Of a DNA stretch of 64,000 bases, positions 57,183 to 64,000 are shown one piece after another (the stretch's first letter is position 1; the number at the start of each line of letters is the position of its first letter). Below the pieces are notes generated by a model. It searched no databases. It was not told where the DNA came from and saw nothing but the letters and a program-made list of their open reading frames with translations. Source of the stretch: Glutinoglossum americanum (Eukaryota > Ascomycota > Geoglossomycetes > Geoglossales > Geoglossaceae); NCBI GenBank assembly GCA_020080175.1, contig JAGHQL010000086.1:2051-66050 (forward strand), in the 5' to 3' direction. A program made the position numbers and the translations under genes.

Positions 57183-58654
57183 ATGTTCAGGAATCTTCGT
57201 AACGTACTTTCGGTGGGACGGCTTCCACTTCGTGCTGAGTCTTACATCTCCCGGAATGCCGAACAATACACTATTCGGCGCGTGCGGTTTATGCGGCCGT
57301 TCTTCACGGCAAGGTAAGTTTTTCGATTACCCCTTCCATCGGCGCTTGAGTCTCGGGCTAAAAACGACTTCGCAACAGGCGATTTCAGAAGGCTATTTTA
57401 TACACAGGCGGAGCTGCAGGCGTTTGGCATTTTGTCCTACCGGTGATACTTGGCGAGGAGGAGGGCGAGGAGGAAGGCAATGGGCTTCCGCAACAGTTAC
57501 ATGATCACGACAAGGAAAATGAAGATGGTCTATCGGATATCGTCGATATCAGCAAAGCGAGTCATAAATCTGACGAGGATCCACTCTTTATACCGCTAGG
57601 TTGGGCCCGTAGATGCGAAGTGAAGCCGTACAAGGGCAGCGACCCAGAGTGGCAAGAATTCTTGAAATTTGCCCACGACTCAGAACGAGGCACTAGAGTC
57701 CGACGTATGTAGATACTGAGAGATCTGGCTGGATACTTACCAAGCTCACCTGTCTTCGAGACTGACTCGTGGACTACACAGGTGAATTAGCAGAAATGAT
57801 CGGAGAGCACTGCCGAACGAACAAGAGGTTCTCCCAGCGACTTGGGAGCCCAGTGATATTGCATAAATTCTGGATTGACATAGATTTTCCGGATGCGCCG
57901 CCGCCAGAATATGAGCGAAGCGGGTAAGCTCCTACAGCACTTGACATTATTTTTTTGGATTGCAGTGGTGTTCTGATTGTCGCACAGCATCGAAATCACG
58001 GATGATTACATTACATGGGCCACCAAGCCGGTCACAACTCGAAACTACAATCGCCTACGGCAAGCGTTATGGCCTATGTCCATGTCAAACTCATTCCTAG
58101 CTACCTATTTGGCGGTCTTTTCATACAACTGGACCAGGGTGAAGGAGATATTCGGAGCCGACTCCAAGCAGCAAAGGAGAGACCAACAGACCACACAAGA
58201 TAGCGTTTTTAGAATGACCCAGTCACGTCCTGAAGGACTCGAGAAAAGATCCAACACCGCTTCAGCGCCGAGTACTTCCGACTCCCCAGCATCCTCGAGC
58301 GAAGCATCCACCAAGGGTGGCCCATCACGGGCGCCAAACCCTAAGGGTGCTCTCTCAGAGTCCCCTAAAGACCTCCTCCCCCCGCTCCCCCCAATACCGC
58401 AAGCAAACGAACACATGTCCGCCCCCGTCTCCGCATTCAAATCCACCCTTCGAAAAACCTGGCGTTCCGTAGCTCCCGCCGTTCCTCGAGGATCCATCAT
58501 CGTCTCCGGGCTGGTGGAAGTCATGGGCTCCAAGGCAGTCTGCGTGTTAGACGTGCGAGCGGCTTACAACCCAGCGCAATCGAGATGGGAAGTCGTGACG
58601 GTGGCGCTAAGGAGGTTTCAGCAAAACTCACAAGCCCCGAGAGGGGGTCCTTGA
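57183..58654 (+). CDS. Conserved fungal protein with one membrane helix and Arg-rich N-terminus, unknown function
   Basis: At least four exons. The start at 57183 (MFRNLRNVLSVGRLPLRAES) is basic and amphipathic, consistent with a mitochondrial presequence. After the first intron a membrane helix follows (KAILYTGGAAGVWHFVLPVI). Then come an acidic linker and the conserved-looking block FIPLGWARRCEVKPYKGSDP, EWQEFLKFAHDSERG, RELAEMIGEHCRTNKRFSQR, LGSPVILHKFWIDIDFPDAP. The C-terminal half has a disordered Ser/Pro-rich segment and ends with RGSIIVSGLVEVMGSKAVCV, then LDVRAAYNPAQSRWEVVTVA. The tail QAPRGGP resembles a class of uncharacterised Pezizomycotina proteins. No catalytic motif seen. Mitochondrial inner-membrane location is an inference. 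Confidence 0.7.
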
Positions 58655-59540
58655 AAAGTGAAAGAGCTCTTTTTTCAGCGTTTGATCATGGTGGGTTAAT
58701 AAGATGTGGGTTTTAATGGTGTTCTCGGTCCGGTAGTTTTTTTTCAGGGGGGGGGCATTCCTGGAGTTTATTCTAGGTTGGCGGCATCAGACTTCGCTCT
58801 CTCTCTCTCTCCTCCCTATCTCCCTCGCGATTAAGACTCTATCATTACATAAGTACTCGAGAAAATATCGCTACATACTTTTGCATAAAGAAATCCCCTA
58901 GGAATTCCGCCCGTGCACCAACCGAGTTTGAAAGCCTACTACCACCATGATTGCGACTTCGTCTTCCCGCAGCCAGCATTCTTACCCTTCCGTCCCACCC
59001 AATCCAACACCAGAAAAAACCTCAATAATTTAAAAAGACTTTTTTTCCCCCTTTTCCCCCCTCTTGGGACTCGCCTCCACACCGCCCACTCACGGCTCTT
59101 CCACCTCTCAACCGTTCCCACGGAACGCTCATAAGTACTCCTTTATCCGCTAACTCGAAGCGAATTCTTATCTCTTCCGGCCCCAATATTTTGCAAAAAA
59201 ACCTCCATCTAGGGTAGAATCCGGCATTTGGTAATAGTGTTATCTCTGTACTCGTCCCTACCGCCAAGGGAAGCAGCAGGACACCTCTTGTAGCTGGCCA
59301 TATTTCATACATACACCTACATGCTATCAAGTATGTACATATACACCCAAGTCGACGTCTCGCGTCGGCGACGATCGAAATATACAGTCTAGGGAGGATT
59401 ACACACTCCTACCGGCCTCTAGATGCCCCCTCCCCCCCAAAAAAAGCAGACTCCAAATTCAGATGCAGAACAAACAAGCCAACCACCAAGGGAAAGTGGG
59501 GTGCTAATAACAAACCCCTCCTTCGTTACCCTACTGGGTC
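58655..59540. other. Intergenic between convergent genes, with CT repeat
   Basis: A T/G homopolymer stretch at about 58738-58757 and a (CT)n microsatellite at 58797-58812. No gene supported. Confidence 0.55.
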
Positions 59541-61164
59541 CTACGCCCAAGCCCCCACAAACGCCATCAAAAACGCCCCCGCCACCACCGCTCCACACGC
59601 CTCCCCCCTCCTTTTGCCCTTCAAAACCTCATAACTCTTATCACTCAAGAAATCCTCCGCTAGCAACTCAACTAAGCCTGCAAATAGTAAAAGCCCACTA
59701 CTGATCGCGTTCATGACGCCGACCATCAGCAAGCCAGTTTGGGAGGCGGGGTCGTAGAGGTTATGAATTAGGAGGCCGATGGCTTGGCCGAGGGGGGTAG
59801 TGAGGCCGTAGGCGAGGGCCATGAGCCAGGGCTTGGGGGATGTGGGAGAGAAGGAGGTTATTGATGCTATGCGGGAGCCGAGGGCTATGCCTTCGAATGT
59901 TTCTGTGGGTGGGGGAGGAGTTAGCGCGGTGGTGGGGGGGGGGGTGTAACGGAATGTTGGGGGGGGTTGTGCTTACGGTGGAAACTAATGGCTACGAGGA
60001 GGACGATGAATGATGTCCCCGTGGCAACACTGAGGGCCATGCCGATGAAGACGGAATGGAACAGTATCCCAGCTTCTAGGAGGAGACATTGCAGGAGCAT
60101 CTTTTGTTGCTGCTGTTGATCTGACAGCTGGATGGGCGAACCTCCTGTTTCGGCATGGTGGTGAGAGCTGTGAGAACGGGGACGGTAGCGTTCGTGGCTT
60201 GAACTTCGGAGAGAGAGTCCGCGTCTCCGTTGATTTAGGAGGCCAGATGTATCGGTGGAAGGGTCTAGTTCGTCGAGGTCCAGGTCCTCATCTCCCTCAT
60301 CTTCTTCCTCCGTGTCCTTGTATTTCGGGTCTCGACCCGGAAGAGGAGAAGAGCCCGCTCCTGATAGCAGAGATCGCTCAGACATGAGGTGTTCGGATGA
60401 ACCTGGAAGATCTCCCAAGGCGATTTCCCCGGTCTCAGGTTTCAAGCCTATATCTCCTTGCCGAAAGCGTCTCAGACTCTCTTGGCGCCGATGTCTTGGC
60501 CTAAACCCACCATTCGACTCTTGATGGCCATGTCTAGCAACTTCATCGCTATCAGGAACCGTGTCATATTCGCTCCCGTGGACATGCCCCGCTCCCCTCG
60601 TAGCGAAGAACATCTCTATCCCCACGACCGCTAAGACCGATACCATGGCGATTAATCCCGGCATAGCACGATACCGCTGATTCCAGAATGGGGGTAGACA
60701 TGAGTCTGTCAGCGAGGTAAAGGCTGTTGGTAGTAGATGCACGAAGGCTGTGGCGATGAGTACACCGGTACCGAAGTGTCTCGAGAGGAAGAGGAAATGG
60801 TGTGGTACTGGCAACGACGGGAAGCGACGAACTATAATCGGAAATGAGCACGCTGAAGTGATATGTCAGTGGTCATCCAGCAACCAGTTTTGAGATCATA
60901 GCAGACCTAGTGTACTCAGGACAAGGACGAGTATCAAAGCTCCGACATGCAACGGAGTATTATAAGATCCCTTCGCATGACGAGAGCCACAAGCCGGCTG
61001 CTTCTCCGACCCGCTATCCTGTCTCCTCAACAATTCCGCCCTAAGGATCGCCGTCGGGATCTCCGCCCAAAGTAGGACATCTACAATCCAAACCGCGGAT
61101 CAGTGTCCTAACCTAGAGAACCTCGCCGGCATAATTTACCTCGAACATCCCCCACACCTTCCAT
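59541..61164 (-). CDS. ZIP-family zinc/iron transporter with long His-rich loop
   Basis: Imports Zn2+ (or Fe/Mn) across the plasma or an internal membrane. Start MEGVGDVR at 61164, spliced to DVLLWAEIPTAILRAELLRR. Membrane helices follow: HVGALILVLVLSTLACSFPI, FLFLSRHFGTGVLIATAFVH, MPGLIAMVSVLAVVGIEMFF. A long cytosolic loop (about 130 residues) contains HVHG, HGHQ, HHHAE and acidic runs, and probably binds metal. The second half has LLEAGILFHSVFIGMALSVA, then across an intron SFHQTFEGIALGSRIASITS, the metal-binding HQxFEGxALG motif, and PLGQAIGLLIHNL. The C-terminus is hydrophobic (AVVAGAFLMAFVGAWA). Three introns near 61083-61134, 60850-60905 and 59905-59975. About 450 residues. Metal specificity cannot be told from sequence. 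Confidence 0.88.
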
Positions 61165-61995
61165 ATCGCTTTCTTAAAGCTGGCGGGTCAGCCCGGAGTA
61201 GATTGCATAGGAAGAGTAATGAAAACACCCCCCGGGGACTATTAAGTATATACTGTGTATACTGTGCGGTAGGCTGATGGGATGTGGCCTCTAGGATCTT
61301 TTCTGTTTTAGGGGGGCTTTTTTTCGGCTGGTCTTTGTCGCTAGGCGGAGTGGAATTACGGCGGCGTGGATGTGGTACTTGTGCTAAAACCGCGGCTAAC
61401 CGGAAATGCTCTAATTTTAATATTTGATGTTGTTATCGTGTTCGCCAACTCATGGATCATGATACACCATACGATGTATGAGGTCGCATATTGCCGCGCT
61501 ACCTAGTTGTAAATATACGGGAGCACTATTGTGCAACAGGTATGTTGGTCGTGGTACAGGGAATTTCTTGACGGAGCCGCATCCCTAGTCCCGCTTAAAC
61601 GAACGCCCTGAGAGAATGCCTTGGCAGTACCAAGCAACAGTGCATCCATCCCCTGTTCAACTCTCCCAGCTTGAATAACTCATTAATAGGGTTCAAGAGC
61701 ATTCGTTCTTCGCTATCGACTGCAACTCCAAATCACTCCGTGCTTTGGTGTACTCACTATATTTTTATGTTGCTGTTCCACTGCCTTATCACCTCTCCTA
61801 TAAGACTTAAAAGTAACAGACGAGCGGAGATATTTGCCCATGCAGCGATCCAGATCAGTGGAGCAACAATCCTAGAGAGGGATACCATGTATATAGGCGG
61901 GATACCCCCTGCAAAACGCCATCAATCTGGGGAAAATGAGATGTAAGAAATACAATTCTTAGATTAATGCCGATAATACTGGGCCTAGAGCAGAT
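61165..61995. other. Intergenic, no gene recognised
   Basis: 831 bp between two minus-strand genes: upstream of the ZIP gene, downstream of the cyclophilin gene. The frame at 61671-61946 is not supported by family resemblance. Confidence 0.5.
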
Positions 61996-62875
61996 CTACA
62001 TTTCCCCGCATTGGCTAATGACAATATCCTGTGTTGGCTTCTCCCGGTTTGTCCTTGCGTTTTCGATTTTCCGCACAACGTCCATACCATCAGTAACTTT
62101 ACCGAACACCACATGCTTGTTGTTCAAGAAAGGTGTTGCAACTGTTGTGATGAAGAACTGACAACCATTGGTATTTGGACCAGAGTTCTACCTCATCATT
62201 TAGGGGTCAGCTGCGAGCCTAACATCCTAGGCAGTAAGACGTCGGCGGTTACTTACGGCCATACTCAATAGGCCAGGTGCGTCGTGTTTCTTGGTGAAAT
62301 TTTCGTCTGCGAACGAGCGCGTACCATAAATAGTCGCGCTACCAGTCCCATCGCCATGGAGAAAATCGCCGCCTTGGATCATGAAATCCTTGATCTAAAG
62401 TTGGGGTCATTGGTTGGCTTTCTCCCTGTAGTATAGGGGAAATAGATACTCTGCTTGATTGGCCTTGTCGGATGAGGCATGATACGTACCACGCGGTGAA
62501 ACTTGCAGCCCTTATAACCTTGCGGCCTACCTTGGGGATTCTTGGTCTCGCCTGTGCAGAACTGACGGAAATTCTCTGCGGTCTTGGGAGTGACATCCGC
62601 GAAGAGTTCCATCTTTACACGCCCCAAGGGTTCTCCTGCGAAAGCTTAGTAGAACACCCCATGCGTCTGTTTGCGGACACCATGCTCGCATTGAGTCTCC
62701 AAGAATGTTGTAGCGCAAGATAATCTTCAGCGGAAAGTAGCGACGCTGCAAACGAACAACAGATTTCCAAGAAAGGAATGGAATGGGAGTAGTCACATCA
62801 CTTACCACCTAGCGTGACATCGAAAAAGACTACGGGATTAGAGGTTTCAACGGCGGATGTCTCGGTAGTAGCCAT
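61996..62875 (-). CDS. CYPH: Peptidyl-prolyl isomerase H (spliceosomal cyclophilin)
   Basis: Cyclophilin of the PPIH/CypH type, which in other organisms binds the U4/U6-U5 tri-snRNP protein Prp4. Start at 62875, [20 protein letters not shown]; then, across an intron, [40 protein letters not shown] and KGCKFHRV; then [80 protein letters not shown]. The active-site residues FHR...QGGDF, QFF and the Trp-less loop, as in PPIH, are visible. The sequence (N-G-R-P-Q-G-Y-K-G) favours CypH over CypA. Ends [10 protein letters not shown] with stop 61996-61998. About five exons, each joined by short introns. Confidence 0.87.
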
Positions 62876-63840
62876 TGTCTGGAACGCGATTATCTCAGTT
62901 TGGTTGAGTTGCCAAATCAAGTTATGCAGGTGTGAGCAGCGGATGATGTGGCCAGTGAGACTCCCAAAATTCACCTGAAAGAGAGAGTCTGAGGACAATC
63001 TTATGCGAACATCTAGGATTCACGGGTCAGGATTCGCTGGAGCCATTTTATGCAACCACCCTCCACTTAACGCAGTGACAGTGGCGTAGTGTCGGCTTCC
63101 CGGATAGTCTAGAACACCACTTTGGTTGAGCAGTCAATAACTTGGTTTCCGGTGATCTTCTGTCTGTTAGCGGGGCGCAGCTTTCCGCTCATCCCGCACC
63201 AATTTTCCTATGCTATTGCAGAGTGACGAAACCTATCTATTTCACAGCATTTGCCATTAATCTACTATTTTTGATCTTGTGCTTTCGCGGCGTGAACGAG
63301 CAGCCGAGTGAGCAGGTCCCGCACAACCCTTTGTTTTGTGGTCGGCAGGGAATAGAATAAGCAAGCATTCCTAGCCCCCTCTCACTTGCCGAATACAACA
63401 AGAAATAGGGCCACGGCTCGATCAGGGCGTCTCAGAGTGAGCAGACCCCATTCACTTCATCTATCCGCCCATCTTCTAAACTCCATGATCTATCGTCCAC
63501 TCGTTGCTCATTCTTCCAACCTCTCTCCTTAGTCTAGCTTTCGTTGGCCCGCAACTCACTTCGTTCGCATTTGCTGTGTACGAGGTCTGTGCCATCAGCA
63601 TTGGACGAGGAGGCTGGCCGAAACCCTCGTACCACTTTCCGGAGAGGCCTCACTTTTGCCTCATCGATCTGTGTCTCTTTGTCATGCTTGGATTCGACGA
63701 CCGTCTCTCGCCAAGGACACATTGATTCGAAATTTCTTCGGCTTTTGCGACCGGGTCCTTCGATTCAATAAGGGCGAGGTTGTTGTCGCTTGAAGCTACA
63801 ACCAACATCGCCAATATCCTGAAGAGCTAAAGTTCTACTG
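62876..63840. other. Intergenic at right end
   Basis: 965 bp upstream of the cyclophilin gene and of a possible rightward gene. CT-rich near 63440-63535. No gene supported. Confidence 0.45.
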
Positions 63841-64000
63841 ATGGATATTCGGGTTTTGGCCCTTAGGGGTTTGAATAATCGAAATCTCGGTACTTCCCCG
63901 CCCACTCCGACACCCACACCAATGTCTACAACGGGGACGATACAGCCTGCAAGCACTGGCTCGGGCGCCCCAGGCAGTGGCCCGACCAGCTCACCATTAC
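63841..64000 (+). CDS. Possible 5' end of a gene running off the right edge
   Basis: An open frame from ATG 63841 (MDIRVLALRGLNNRNLGTSP) continues Pro/Thr/Ser-rich (PTPTPTPMSTTGT) to the edge. No family can be named; it may be the disordered N-terminus of a larger protein, or chance. Confidence 0.3.
   Translation, partial: MDIRVLALRGLNNRNLGTSPPTPTPTPMSTTGTIQPASTGSGAPGSGPTSSPL

Noticed and set aside
1-64000. CRISPR arrays, rRNA or tRNA genes
   Set aside because: No regularly spaced repeats were seen. I looked for T-arm-like GTTCGA sequences with matching stems and found none that folded into a tRNA by eye; a tRNA scan would settle this.

Overview
The window is nuclear DNA from a filamentous ascomycete fungus (Pezizomycotina). 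The evidence is short GT-AG introns (about 45-100 nt, often with a CTAAC-type branch point), many genes with 3-8 introns, and families typical of that group: Pal1, an Atg14 with a CxxC pair, a fungal IQ-motif protein, a DUF3844-like membrane protein, a GH17 cell-wall glucanase and a fungal secreted tyrosinase. The intron richness of ordinary housekeeping genes would fit an early-branching class such as Pezizomycetes, but I cannot fix the class from the sequence.

Layout. 1-6.3 kb: a secreted tyrosinase cut by the left edge, a CDP-alcohol phosphotransferase (CPT1/EPT1 type) and the U6 snRNA-trimming enzyme USB1, all on the minus strand. 6.6-7.9 kb: a Pal1 morphology gene. 7.9-9.6 kb: the only clearly repetitive stretch, holding a 51-bp tandem repeat, a GC-rich block with inverted repeats and two decayed pogo/Fot1-type transposase fragments in opposite orientation. 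9.9-17.4 kb: ERO1, a DUF3807-like gene, an orphan gene and ATG14. 18.4-20.2 kb: a GH17 glucanase with a repeat-rich N-terminus. 22.2-25.9 kb: a many-exon IQ-motif protein and a small GPI-type surface protein. 27.4-34.8 kb: a YPT35-like PX protein, SAS4 and TAF2. 36-41.4 kb: CFT1 (CPSF160). 41.7-43.6 kb: an LMBD1-type transporter. 44.2-51.2 kb: CKS1, an RSC4-like double-bromodomain protein and the ribosome-associated Hsp70 Ssb. 52-61.2 kb: CDC26, an RGG-rich protein, mitochondrial RRF, a DUF3844-like ER protein, a conserved orphan membrane protein and a ZIP transporter. 62-64 kb: a CypH cyclophilin and the possible start of one more gene.

How the genes work together. They are unlinked housekeeping functions rather than a cluster: transcription and chromatin (TAF2, SAS4, RSC4-like), RNA processing (USB1, CFT1, CypH), protein folding and translation (ERO1, Ssb, RRF), cell cycle (CKS1, CDC26), membranes and transport (CPT1/EPT1, LMBD1, ZIP, YPT35-like, ATG14), and cell wall or surface (GH17, Pal1, DUF7707-like). 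Several neighbours diverge from short shared promoters (USB1/Pal1, orphan/ATG14, CFT1/LMBD1, CKS1/RSC4-like, DUF3844/orphan).

I found no convincing new multi-gene system. The most interesting local observations are a 492-nt, stop-free, in-frame intron inside CFT1, a Pal1 intron that appears to end in GG instead of AG, a 26-nt micro-exon inside the PX domain, the GC-rich block beside the transposon fragments, and long homopolymer C/G tracts within tyrosinase and beside CDC26. Intron boundaries were inferred by eye from splice signals and family resemblance.
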